Source: CAZNPL01 sp964574815 (GTDB taxonomy: Bacteria; Planctomycetota; Phycisphaerae; UBA1845). Taken from it: a stretch of DNA of 64,000 nucleotides. This document shows positions 16,305-24,549 of this stretch, piece by piece; positions within the stretch are counted from its first letter, which is position 1; every line of letters begins with the position of its first letter. Below the pieces are notes generated by a model. That model was not told the origin of the DNA, made no database searches, and saw only the letters and a program-made list of their open reading frames with translations. Location: the NCBI GenBank assembly GCA_964574815.1, contig CAZNPL010000001.1, positions 62,001-126,000 on the forward strand. Direction: 5' to 3'. Made by a program: the position numbers and the translations under genes.

Positions 16305-18338
16305 ATGTCCAAAGTTCTCCTGGTTGATGATGAGCATCAGTTTCGCAACTCCCTGGCGCGGCGGCTCGAGCTACGCGGGTACGAGACGCACGAGTCGGCC
16401 AGCGGCGTCGAGGCCGTCCAGGCGATCCGCGCGGATCGCGAAATCGATGTCGTCCTGCTGGATCGCAAAATGCCCGAGATGAGCGGCGAGCAGGTGCTGC
16501 GCGACATCAAACGCTTCCGCCCCGAGCTGCAGGTCATCATCCTCACCGGCCACGGCAGCATGGCCTCGGCGGTCGAAGCCGGCCACCTCGATGCCTATTC
16601 CTATCTCCAGAAACCCTGCGAGCTCGACGATCTCGTCGACGTCATCGACGCCGCCCGCCGGGACAAGCCCCACGCCATGGCACGCCATGAGGTTCCCGAT
16701 GTTGAACGCGGCTCGTGGTTGAAGTGGCTCGTCGGATCACACGGCAGCCGGCCTGGCCTCGTGGCCCTCGGCGTCCTGATCGTCGCCGCCATTCTGCTGG
16801 CCCCGGCGCCCGATCGCCTGATGACGATACTCTCCGCCGCCAAGACCGGGCAGCCCAACGACGTGACCCAGGGCTACGCCGGCTACGCCAAAATGAAACC
16901 GAACGAGTCGATCGCCCATTACTACAGCCGATATGCCGGCCTGGACAAGACAACCCGTGCCGAGAGCGGGCAGAAGCAATCCCGACCGTTGACCGTCAAC
17001 GAAGCCGCCTTCCGCGCCAAGGTCATGCTTGCCGTGTTGGTCATGGCCGCGCTGTTCTGGGCCAGCGGGGCCGTGCCCATCGGTGTGACCGCACTCTCCG
17101 TCGGCGTACTCATGTACTTCTTCGGCGTGCTCCGTCCGGACGACGTGGCCAGAGCCTATGCCAAGGATGCCGTGGTCTTCATCTTCGGCGTGATCGCAAT
17201 GGCCAGCGCAATCGGCAAGACAGGCCTCGACCGCCGCATCGGCCTCCTGCTCCTCGGCCCCTGCAAATCGCTGCCAAGGGTGCTCTTCTTGTTCCTTCCC
17301 CTCATGGCCGTGGTCTGCTCGTTCGTCTCCGAACACGCACTTGTGGCTTTCATCATGCCGATGCTGATGGTGGTGTACATCACGTCCGTTCGCGCCGCTG
17401 GCTTCCAACAGGACCGGCATTTGGCCGTTATGTTCGTTCTGTCGCTCTGCTTTGCGGCGAATTGCGGCGGACCCGGGTCACCGGCCGCGGGCGGACGAAA
17501 CGCCGTGATGCTCGGAATCCTCACCGATTACGGTAATGCCCCCTCCTTCTGGCAGTGGGTCAAGTATGGCCTGCCTTTTGTTCCTGTCATGGCACTGACG
17601 ATCGGTGCATACTTCTATCTCGTCGTCCGCCCCCGACTTAAGGTCAAGACCCTCGACGTGGCATCAATCGTGCGGCAAGCCAACCAGAAAATAGGCCCCA
17701 TGAATCGGGACGAGTACATCACGGCCGCTGCCCTCGTCGCACTTGTGCTTATGTGGATCCTCCTGAGCGATCAATTCGGAATGGGCGGGCCCGTCATACT
17801 CTGCCTCGTGTTCTTGAATGTCATGAGAGTCATCTCGTGGCGAGACATCACGAAAATCCCGTGGGAGGTCGTCGCCCTCTACGCCAGCGCCGCCGCCCTC
17901 GGAAAAGGCCTCGCCGTGACCGGAGGGGCGCTCTACCTGGCCGATGTCTTCGTCAGCTTCCTCCCCGAGTTCATGCGCAGCGGAGAAGGCCTCGCCGTCG
18001 CCGCCAGCCTCTTCACTGGCCTGACCACGAACTTCATGAGTGACGGCGCAACCGTGTCCGCCATCGGCCCGATCACGGTCCCCATGGCCACCATCGCCAA
18101 CACCCACCCCTGGATGGTCGGCTTCGCCACGGCCTTCGGCTCCTCATTCGCCCACATGCTGATCATCGGAACCCCGAATAACGCGATCGCCTACACGATG
18201 GCAAAAGACCCCGTCACCGGCGAGCAGCTCGTCCGGCTGACTGATTTTCTCAAACATGGTGCAGCAGTGCTTGTGTTGTCTCTTCTGGTACTATGGGGAT
18301 GGACGTTCTTTGGATACTGGCGTTGGATCGGATTTTAG
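16305..18338 (+). CDS. Receiver domain fused to SLC13/DASS-type anion transporter
   Basis: 677 residues. Residues 1-125 form a full receiver domain: Asp8-Asp9, phospho-acceptor Asp53 in LLDRKMP, Thr81 in ILTGHGS, Lys103 in LQKPCE. From about 148 there are some 11-12 hydrophobic segments of the divalent anion:Na+ symporter / ArsB-like superfamily. Transporter hallmarks are NCGGPGSPAAGGRNAVM in the first half, and NFMSDGATVSAIGPI with FAHMLIIGTPNNAIAYT in the second. The substrate-loop SNT of classical DASS proteins reads SDG here. Likely substrates are di- or tricarboxylates or another anion (inference). The fused receiver suggests that a histidine kinase controls transport directly by phosphorylation, and two kinases lie upstream in the same cluster. 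Confidence 0.87.
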   Translation: MSKVLLVDDEHQFRNSLARRLELRGYETHESASGVEAVQAIRADREIDVVLLDRKMPEMSGEQVLRDIKRFRPELQVIILTGHGSMASAVEAGHLDAYSYLQKPCELDDLVDVIDAARRDKPHAMARHEVPDVERGSWLKWLVGSHGSRPGLVALGVLIVAAILLAPAPDRLMTILSAAKTGQPNDVTQGYAGYAKMKPNESIAHYYSRYAGLDKTTRAESGQKQSRPLTVNEAAFRAKVMLAVLVMAALFWASGAVPIGVTALSVGVLMYFFGVLRPDDVARAYAKDAVVFIFGVIAMASAIGKTGLDRRIGLLLLGPCKSLPRVLFLFLPLMAVVCSFVSEHALVAFIMPMLMVVYITSVRAAGFQQDRHLAVMFVLSLCFAANCGGPGSPAAGGRNAVMLGILTDYGNAPSFWQWVKYGLPFVPVMALTIGAYFYLVVRPRLKVKTLDVASIVRQANQKIGPMNRDEYITAAALVALVLMWILLSDQFGMGGPVILCLVFLNVMRVISWRDITKIPWEVVALYASAAALGKGLAVTGGALYLADVFVSFLPEFMRSGEGLAVAASLFTGLTTNFMSDGATVSAIGPITVPMATIANTHPWMVGFATAFGSSFAHMLIIGTPNNAIAYTMAKDPVTGEQLVRLTDFLKHGAAVLVLSLLVLWGWTFFGYWRWIGF

Positions 18339-18358
18339 CGAGGCGCTGGAGGTCCCTG

Positions 18359-18847
18359 ATGGCCGACAAAATCAGACTACTCATCGTTGATGACGAGGTT
18401 CAGTTCCTGGATTCGATCGCCCGACGCCTCGAAATGCGCGGCTTCGATGTCACCAAAGCCTACAACGGACAGGAGGCCGTCGAGGCAGCCCGCCGCTCGA
18501 AGTTCGACCTCGCCCTCCTGGACCTCAAGATGCCGGGGATGGACGGCAAACAGGTGCTCGAGATCCTCAAGAAGGAGCACAAACACCTCGAGATCATCAT
18601 CCTGACCGGACACGGCTCGCTCGACTCGGCCGTCGAATGCACCAAGCTCGGCGCCTATGGCTACCTCCCCAAGCCCTACGAGCTTGACAAGCTCCTGGAG
18701 TCCCTCCGCGACGCCTACCAGGCCCGCTTGACCAAGAAGTTCGATGCGGACCAGGCGCGAATGGAAAAGATCGCCCAAATAGCGATGGGCCAGAGCCCGC
18801 TCGGAATCCTGCAGGCCCTACGCGAACTCGACGACGAGGAGAAGTAA
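18359..18847 (+). CDS. Response regulator receiver with short helical tail
   Basis: 162 residues; the ATG at 18359 has GGAGG upstream (18348-18352). An in-frame ATG at 18293 would overlap the transporter and lacks such a site. The receiver has Asp11-Asp12, phospho-acceptor Asp55 (LALLDLKMP), Thr in ILTGHGS and Lys in LPKPYE. The receiver closely resembles the one fused to the transporter (shared patterns QF..S.ARRLE.RG and IIILTGHGS), suggesting duplication. A 40-residue charged tail follows. No DNA-binding domain is present, so output is probably protein-protein. Confidence 0.88.
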   Translation: MADKIRLLIVDDEVQFLDSIARRLEMRGFDVTKAYNGQEAVEAARRSKFDLALLDLKMPGMDGKQVLEILKKEHKHLEIIILTGHGSLDSAVECTKLGAYGYLPKPYELDKLLESLRDAYQARLTKKFDADQARMEKIAQIAMGQSPLGILQALRELDDEEK

Positions 18848-18849
18848 AC

Positions 18850-19401
18850 TCAGGTCTCCAGCTCGCGCCAAAGCGCCTTCAGGTCCGCGCGCATCAGAAT
18901 CAGATCCTGCGACCGCCCGTCGCGATCCCGAACGTGCGCCGGCAGAACCATCTCCTCCCTAAAACCCAGCTTGTGGAAGATGCTCCGAGCCGCAACCTGA
19001 GGCCGCATCATCGTCACCATGAGCTGCTCGAGGTTGCAGCTCGCGGCCAGCAGATACAGCTCATGCGCCAGCACCATGCCGAGCCCCTTGCGCTGATAAT
19101 CCCGCGCCACGATGATCCGAAGCTCGCCGATATGCGAGGTCCACGCCCGCCCCGTCATCTCGAGCGCCCCCTCGGCCACGATCCTGTCCCCAACAACGGC
19201 CACCAGTCGATGATAAGCGCCGCTCTCCGTCTCCCGGATCCGCTCCTCGACCACCTCGCGCTTGGTCGGATCCCCCCGAAGATATTTCAGATCCTCCTCT
19301 GGCAGCGCCCGAAAGAACGCAAGCGACCGTTCGACGTCGTCCCTCGTCAGCGCCCGCAGCAAAACCTCAGACCCGTCTTTAAGATGAACCGTTTTGCTCA
19401 T
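18850..19401 (-). CDS. GNAT family N-acetyltransferase
   Basis: 183 residues, convergent with the receiver gene and only two bases from its stop. The ATG at 19401 was chosen for its upstream GAGGA; the longer frame to 19512 is arginine-rich and unlikely. Acetyl-CoA binding motif A is seen as IIVARDYQRKGLGMVLAHEL (about 112-131), followed by a typical strand-helix pattern ending in LGFREE. The substrate is unknown. The 3' 52 bases are duplicated at 13809-13860. Confidence 0.85.
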   Translation of the reverse strand: MSKTVHLKDGSEVLLRALTRDDVERSLAFFRALPEEDLKYLRGDPTKREVVEERIRETESGAYHRLVAVVGDRIVAEGALEMTGRAWTSHIGELRIIVARDYQRKGLGMVLAHELYLLAASCNLEQLMVTMMRPQVAARSIFHKLGFREEMVLPAHVRDRDGRSQDLILMRADLKALWRELET

Positions 19402-19568
19402 CGTCTTATCCTCGGACAGTTCTCCCCGCCGAAGTGAACACGATCCCGCCGCCCGCCCATCGCCACGCCGCCGGTACACCCTCCCTCGAACGGCGCTCCT
19501 TGAAACGCCCACTCTAACCGCCGGAACCGCCGCGAGAAACAGCCGCCCGCCCCCATACCAAAATACGT

Positions 19569-19574
19569 ATTATA
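19569..19574 (-). promoter_or_regulatory. Possible -10 box for GNAT gene
   Basis: Reads TATAAT on the minus strand, about 165 bases before the GNAT start. The -35 candidate (CTGCGG at 17-base spacing) is poor, so this rests on the -10 match in otherwise GC-rich DNA. Confidence 0.25.
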
Positions 19575-19622
19575 CTAAGCCGGTAAGTCAGCCGCAGGGT
19601 GCATCTTGATGCACCTATCCGG

Positions 19623-19658
19623 GTGCCCCATACCTTACCGCAGGAAACGGTGGGGCAC
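19623..19658. repeat. GTGCCCCA hairpin repeat, copy 2
   Basis: Outer GTGCCCCA and TGGGGCAC arms, and an inner ACCG...CGGT pair. The outer arms match the repeat at 13678-13712 and the inverse of 42591-42627, while the inner stem differs. Confidence 0.7.
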
Positions 19659-19847
19659 GGAATCTAACTCGAAAAAGCCTTCGTTAGCGAGGGTGGGAGA
19701 CGGAACGTCTATGGACGGCGCCTTCGTCAACGAAAACACCCCACTCGACACAAGATTACAGCGATTCGGGGCAACAACCGGCCGCCCGACCTGTATAATC
19801 GCACGAAAGGCCGGTTGCACATTCAAACTCGAGGCGAGGACCAGACC

Positions 19848-20822
19848 ATGACAACGTGGCCCACGAAACTGACGACCGCGACCGTTGGACTCACACTAGC
19901 GGCAGCCATCGCCCCCCAAACACTCGGGCAGGATCAGCAGGAATCCACAACCAAGCTCAACGTGTTCGCCGGCCAGGTCGTCGATCAAAACGCAACGCCG
20001 GTGCCCGAAGCAAGAGTCTACGCGGCCGACGCCAGCGTGGGATTCATCTTCTACGACAGCCCAACAAGCGTCTTCGCCCACGGCCCCACCGAACGGTTCC
20101 TCCTCTTCTTCCCCAAAGCCAACGGCAAAGGCTCAGAGGACGCGACCACCGACAAACACGGCAACTTCAAAATGATCGGCCTGCGGGCCGGAAGCTACGA
20201 CGTCCTCGCCGTCCACCCCGAAAAAGGCATCACGATCGTCCGCGACGTCGACCAGCCCAACGAAGACGAACCGCGCACCATCAAACTGAATGCCCCCACC
20301 TACGTCGAGGCAAGCGTCAAGGGCCTGCCCAAGGCATCCGAACTCAACTGGCACCTCACCTATGCGGAAGACCACGCCCCATGGAGCGCCCCCCTCGGCG
20401 AGTTGTTCGACCGCATCATCATTCGCCCGAGCATGATGAAAACAGAAGACGACAACCGCATGAAAAGCGGCCCGCTGCCCTCCGGCGGAAAATGGCAGGT
20501 CCGCGCCGAGCAGATCGTCACCAGCCGGCGCATGCAGGCCACCATCATCTCCCTCCCGGTCAATGCCAAACCCGGCGAAACCACCAAGCTCGACATCGAC
20601 CTCACCACGGGTTCCGAGTTCGCCGGCACGGTCCTCGGCCCCGACGGAAAACCCCTCAACGAAGTCGCCGTCCGACTCAAACCCGCCGGAGACGAAGACG
20701 ACCCGCGCCCCATCTACGGCGCCGTGACGGACGAAGACGGCAAATACGCCATCCGAGGCCTCTCCGACGGCACCTACCAGCTCGAGGCCAGACGCTGGGG
20801 CAAACCCCCGCTCTTCGGGTGA
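19848..20822 (+). CDS. Carboxypeptidase-regulatory-like secreted protein, N-terminal part of a split fusion
   Basis: 324 residues; the ATG at 19848 has GCGAGGA seven bases upstream and begins a signal peptide (LTTATVGLTLAAAIAPQTLGQ). Two regulatory-domain-like repeats are visible: GQVVDQNATPVPEARVYAAD near the start, and GTVLGPDGKPLNEVAVRLKP with DEDGKYAIRGLSDGTYQLEA at the end. These Ig-like folds are frequent in planctomycete exported proteins. The frame ends at TGA 20820-20822 but continues sensibly in the same frame (GPGPLEVSFDKEIRVPV) into the thioredoxin domain. The protein is probably the first half of one polypeptide. Confidence 0.75.
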   Translation: MTTWPTKLTTATVGLTLAAAIAPQTLGQDQQESTTKLNVFAGQVVDQNATPVPEARVYAADASVGFIFYDSPTSVFAHGPTERFLLFFPKANGKGSEDATTDKHGNFKMIGLRAGSYDVLAVHPEKGITIVRDVDQPNEDEPRTIKLNAPTYVEASVKGLPKASELNWHLTYAEDHAPWSAPLGELFDRIIIRPSMMKTEDDNRMKSGPLPSGGKWQVRAEQIVTSRRMQATIISLPVNAKPGETTKLDIDLTTGSEFAGTVLGPDGKPLNEVAVRLKPAGDEDDPRPIYGAVTDEDGKYAIRGLSDGTYQLEARRWGKPPLFG

Positions 20823-21392
20823 GGCCCCGGCCCCCTGGAGGTCTCCTTCGACAAGGAGATCCGGGTGCCGGTCGGCGACCCGAAGCTGGCAACAATCAAA
20901 ATTGACCGCCTCATGATCATCAACGTGGGCGACGTGGCCCCCGACTTCACCGCCGAAACGATCGACGGTCAGACGATCAAACTGAGCGACTTCCGCGGCA
21001 AAACGGTGCTTCTGGACTTCTGGGCCACCTGGTGCTCCCCGTGCGTAGCCGAGATGCCCAACATCAAACAGGCCCTCGACAAGTTCGGCTCCTGCGGCGA
21101 CCTGGTCGTCATCGGCATCAGCCTCGACCAGGACCCCACCACAGTAAAGCAGTTCATCAAAAGAAAGGAGATTCCCTGGCCCCAGATCTGCAAGGGCCCC
21201 GCCGAAGAAAACCCCATAGCCAAGAAGTACAACGTCTCCGGCATCCCGGCCACCTTCCTCATCGACCCCCAAGGGAAGGTAGCCGCCAAAGACATCCAAT
21301 CCACCGCCCTCGACCAGGCCCTGACCAAACTGTTCCCCGATTGCAAGGAGACCCACGCCAAAGCCCCGGAACCAACCCCAACCCCGCGCTGA
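20823..21392 (+). CDS. TlpA-like thioredoxin domain, C-terminal part of a split fusion
   Basis: The coding frame is identical to that of the preceding gene and resumes directly after its TGA. An independent start would have to be the GTG at 20865 or the ATG at 20910. The product is an AhpC/TSA-TlpA-type thioredoxin: GDVAPDFTAETIDG, then the active site FWATWCSPCVAEMP with CxxC, then ISLDQDP and GIPATFLIDPQG. It would act on disulfides outside the cytoplasm, but alone it has no signal peptide. It therefore depends on the upstream part for export, unless the TGA is read through. Confidence 0.75.
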   Translation, partial: GPGPLEVSFDKEIRVPVGDPKLATIKIDRLMIINVGDVAPDFTAETIDGQTIKLSDFRGKTVLLDFWATWCSPCVAEMPNIKQALDKFGSCGDLVVIGISLDQDPTTVKQFIKRKEIPWPQICKGPAEENPIAKKYNVSGIPATFLIDPQGKVAAKDIQSTALDQALTKLFPDCKETHAKAPEPTPTPR

Positions 21393-21495
21393 CCAAGCGC
21401 GCCCGTAGCTGTATCTTGACCATGATCTCTTACCGTCATGGGCCGCGTCGAACAGACTGAAATCTTCTGAACTGCGTCAACAGCGCTTTCCTTCG

Positions 21496-24400
21496 TCATG
21501 ACGCCGGCGCACCCACACCCGCCGGGTGCGTGCCGTACGCGATGCTGTAAAGGACCGGCACGACGATCAGCGTCAGCACCGTCGCGAAGCTGAGGCCGAA
21601 CATGATCGCAATCGCCATGTCTTTGAAGAAGACGTCCGTCAGCAAAGGAAGCATCCCCAGCACCGTCGTCAAAGCCGCGAGTACGACCGGGCGGGCTCGG
21701 CTCACTGCGCTTTGCAGGACTGCCTCATCCCGGTCGAGCCCCGTGGACAACTGGACGTTGATTTCGTCATTGAGCACAATGGCGTTCTTGATCAGCATCC
21801 CGCTGAGGCTCAGCACGCCCAGGATTGCCATAAAGCCGAACTCGGCTCCCGTCAGGAGCATGCCGATCGCGACGCCAATGATCGCCAGTGGCACCGTCAG
21901 CAGAACCACGAGCGGTTGGCGGAGATTGTTGAACAATATGATGAGGACCAGCACCATGCCGCCGAAGCACAGCGGCAACAACGCTGTCAGACCACGATTG
22001 GCTTTGGCCGCCTTCTCATACTCGCCGCCCCACTCAAGCGAATAGCCCGTCGGCAGCGCGAGCGCCTCGATCTTCGGCCGCAAACGGTGCAGCAGCGCTG
22101 GCCCGGTGCCCGCGGCCGGATCGCACTTCACCGTCAATGTTGGCAGGCGATTGCGGCGAAGAACCAGCGCGTTCTGCCATGTGGTGTCAATGTCCGAGAC
22201 GACTTGCGTCAGCGGCACAGCACGCTGCGCGCGCGGGCTCCATACTTGCACATCACGCACTTGGTCCGCCCCGTTGCGCTCCTCGCCTGGCCCGCGGAGG
22301 ACGATGGGAATCAGTTCATCCCGCTCGCGATACAACCCCACCCGTATGCCTTCGAAAGTAGCCGCCAGCGCCTGACTTACCTCACGCCTCGTCACGCCTA
22401 CCCGCGACGCCTGCGGCTCAGCCAGCACCGGCTGCAGTGTCAGCGTTTGCTGGCGCCAATCGCTGCGAATGGCGGCCGCGTACGGATCGGCCGCCATGAT
22501 GTCCTCAACCTCGGCCGCCAATCGCCGCAGTTGCTCAGGGTCCGGCCCGCGCAACCGCGCCTGGATCTTCGCCTCGCCGCCCGGGCCAAGCATCATGCGC
22601 CAGGGCCAGGCCAGCGCATCCGGATGTGCTTCGGGCAGATGTCGCCGCACCTGTTCGCAGATCTCGTCGATCTGGCGATGGTCATCCACCGAGACGATCA
22701 GCTGCCCATAGGAAGCATTCGGCATTTCCGGTGCGTACGTCAACTCGAAGCGCAGCGTGCCCATGCCGACGCAGGTGGCGACCGCCGTCACATGCTCCCG
22801 CTCCAGCAGCCACGACTCGAGCCGGGCGAGATCTGCTTCGACGGCGCGTATACCGGTTCCCTGCGGTCGCCAATAATCGATCAGGAATTGCGGGCGCGCC
22901 GAGGCGGGGAAAAACCCCTGCTTCACCTTGCCGAATCCCACGACACCCGTCACCAGCAGGATCACCATCACGGCGACCGTCAGCCAGCGATGATGCAGGC
23001 ATGCCCCCAGAAACCGTCGGAAGGTGCGGAACGCCCAACTGCCGTAAGGATCCTGCTGTCCCCCACCACCCGAAGAGCGCAAGAACGCGGCCCCGAAGAC
23101 CGGCGTGGCGGTGATCGCAAATAACCAGCTCAGCAGCAAGGAAATCCAGACGACGTCGAACAGCGAACGGCAGTACTCGCCGGTGCTGTCCGGGCTGAGC
23201 CCAATCGGAGCAAAAGCCAGCGTCGCGATCAATGTGGCGCCCAGCAGCGGCCACGTCGTCTGCCCCACGATGGCCTTGGCGGCGTCACGACCGCTCAGAC
23301 CCCGGGCCAGTCCTGCCTGGATCCCCTCCACAACGACAATGGCATTGTCCACCAGCATGCCGAGCGCGATGATCAACGCGCCGAGCGAAATACGTTGTAA
23401 GTCGATCGCCAGGATCTTCATCACGATGAATGTGCCGAGAACCGTGAGCAACAGCACGAACCCGATCAACAGTCCGCTGCGCAGCCCCATCGCCAGCAGC
23501 AACGTGCCGACCACTATCGCCACGGCTTCCACGAGGCTGATCGTGAACGAGTTGACCGCCTTGCGAACAGAATCCGACTGCATGGAGACGATGCCCAACT
23601 CGACACCGACAGGGGTTACCTCCGACAGCTTCTCAAGTCGCGATTGGACCGCCTGCCCCATTGTGACAACATTGCCACCCGCGACAGTGGCCACACCCAA
23701 GGCGATTGCAGGATGCCCGTTGTAGCGAAGAATCACACCGGGCGGCTCAGTCAAGCCGCGCTCCACGCGGGCCACGTCGCCCAGTCGCACCGTACGTCCC
23801 TCCGCGGTGGCGATTTGTATCTGACGGATTTCATCTACAGACGTCAGCCCGCCCGCCGGCTCGATCTCAAGCCGGCGATCACCGGACAACACATCGCCGG
23901 CCGATACGACCAGGCCACGGCCTTCGAATGCGGCAATGATCTGCTGCAGGCTGGTCCCGAGCTGTGTCAGCCGTGCTCGCGGTGCCGCGATGTAGATTGC
24001 TTCGCGGGGCGCCCCCAGGACCGAAACGCTCGCGACGTCCTGCACGAGCAGGAGCTCACGGCGCAGCGTCTTCGCATACTCGTTCAGCTCGACAAGATCG
24101 AACCCCTCGCCGTATACATAGAAGAGTACCCCATAGACGTCACCGAAATCGTCGTTGACCGACGCAGTCCCTGCGCCGGGCGGAAACTCTCGTTCGGCCG
24201 CCTGGACCTTTCGGCGCAACTCATCCCAGATTTGCGGTAACTCGTCGCCACCGTGGTAGTCCTTGATGAACACCTTGACCGTCGTACGGCCACGGGCCGA
24301 CACCGACTCGACATAATCGACCTGCCCCATCTGCTGGATGTGACGCTCCAACACATCCGTAACCTCGTCCGCGACTTCCTGCGGTGTAGCCCCGGGGTAG

Positions 24401-24549
24401 GTCGCCGTTACGACCGCCTGCTTGATTGGAAATGCCGGATCCTCGAGCCGCCCGAGCTTCTCGTACGCCATCCAGCCGCCCGCAACCACGACTAGGCTCG
24501 CAATTGTGACGATCAGCCGATATCGCAAGGAGATGTCCGCCACATTCAT
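21496..24549 (-). CDS. RND-family efflux permease
   Basis: 1017 residues, usual length for the AcrB/HAE type. The N-terminal TM (LIVTIASLVVVAGGWMAYEK), two large periplasmic loops and the TM4 motif ALGMLVDNAIVVVEG are visible. The second acidic residue of the classical LVDD pair is Asn. The pump would use proton motive force to export drugs, lipids or other compounds together with the adaptor encoded just upstream (4-base overlap). No outer-membrane TolC-like gene is adjacent. The substrate cannot be predicted. Confidence 0.92.
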   Translation of the reverse strand: MNVADISLRYRLIVTIASLVVVAGGWMAYEKLGRLEDPAFPIKQAVVTATYPGATPQEVADEVTDVLERHIQQMGQVDYVESVSARGRTTVKVFIKDYHGGDELPQIWDELRRKVQAAEREFPPGAGTASVNDDFGDVYGVLFYVYGEGFDLVELNEYAKTLRRELLLVQDVASVSVLGAPREAIYIAAPRARLTQLGTSLQQIIAAFEGRGLVVSAGDVLSGDRRLEIEPAGGLTSVDEIRQIQIATAEGRTVRLGDVARVERGLTEPPGVILRYNGHPAIALGVATVAGGNVVTMGQAVQSRLEKLSEVTPVGVELGIVSMQSDSVRKAVNSFTISLVEAVAIVVGTLLLAMGLRSGLLIGFVLLLTVLGTFIVMKILAIDLQRISLGALIIALGMLVDNAIVVVEGIQAGLARGLSGRDAAKAIVGQTTWPLLGATLIATLAFAPIGLSPDSTGEYCRSLFDVVWISLLLSWLFAITATPVFGAAFLRSSGGGGQQDPYGSWAFRTFRRFLGACLHHRWLTVAVMVILLVTGVVGFGKVKQGFFPASARPQFLIDYWRPQGTGIRAVEADLARLESWLLEREHVTAVATCVGMGTLRFELTYAPEMPNASYGQLIVSVDDHRQIDEICEQVRRHLPEAHPDALAWPWRMMLGPGGEAKIQARLRGPDPEQLRRLAAEVEDIMAADPYAAAIRSDWRQQTLTLQPVLAEPQASRVGVTRREVSQALAATFEGIRVGLYRERDELIPIVLRGPGEERNGADQVRDVQVWSPRAQRAVPLTQVVSDIDTTWQNALVLRRNRLPTLTVKCDPAAGTGPALLHRLRPKIEALALPTGYSLEWGGEYEKAAKANRGLTALLPLCFGGMVLVLIILFNNLRQPLVVLLTVPLAIIGVAIGMLLTGAEFGFMAILGVLSLSGMLIKNAIVLNDEINVQLSTGLDRDEAVLQSAVSRARPVVLAALTTVLGMLPLLTDVFFKDMAIAIMFGLSFATVLTLIVVPVLYSIAYGTHPAGVGAPAS

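Larger units (their letters stand above)
19402..19847. other. Intergenic spacer with AT-rich promoter-like patch and hairpins
   Basis: About 446 bases between divergent genes. A patch at 19564-19576 (TACGTATTATACT) reads as a TATAAT-like box on the minus strand toward the GNAT gene and as TATACT on the plus strand; matching -35 boxes are weak. Two hairpins follow: GGTGCATC-TT-GATGCACC at 19598-19615 and the GTGCCCCA element at 19623-19658. No gene is supported. Confidence 0.5.

Noticed and set aside
16305..18338. Possibility that the receiver and transporter are two separate genes
   Set aside because: The frame is continuous from ATG 16305 through the linker, with no stop and no convincing internal ribosome site before the first helix.
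18293..18358. Upstream ATG for the last receiver
   Set aside because: It would overlap the transporter end and lacks a ribosome site; the ATG at 18359 has GGAGG upstream.
20133..21356. 407-codon minus-strand frame opposite the regulatory-domain/thioredoxin genes
   Set aside because: Gly/Val/Asp-rich shadow of real coding sequence without motifs.
21526..23124. 532-codon plus-strand frame opposite the RND permease
   Set aside because: Arg/His/Gln-rich antisense frame; the minus strand has a full RND protein.
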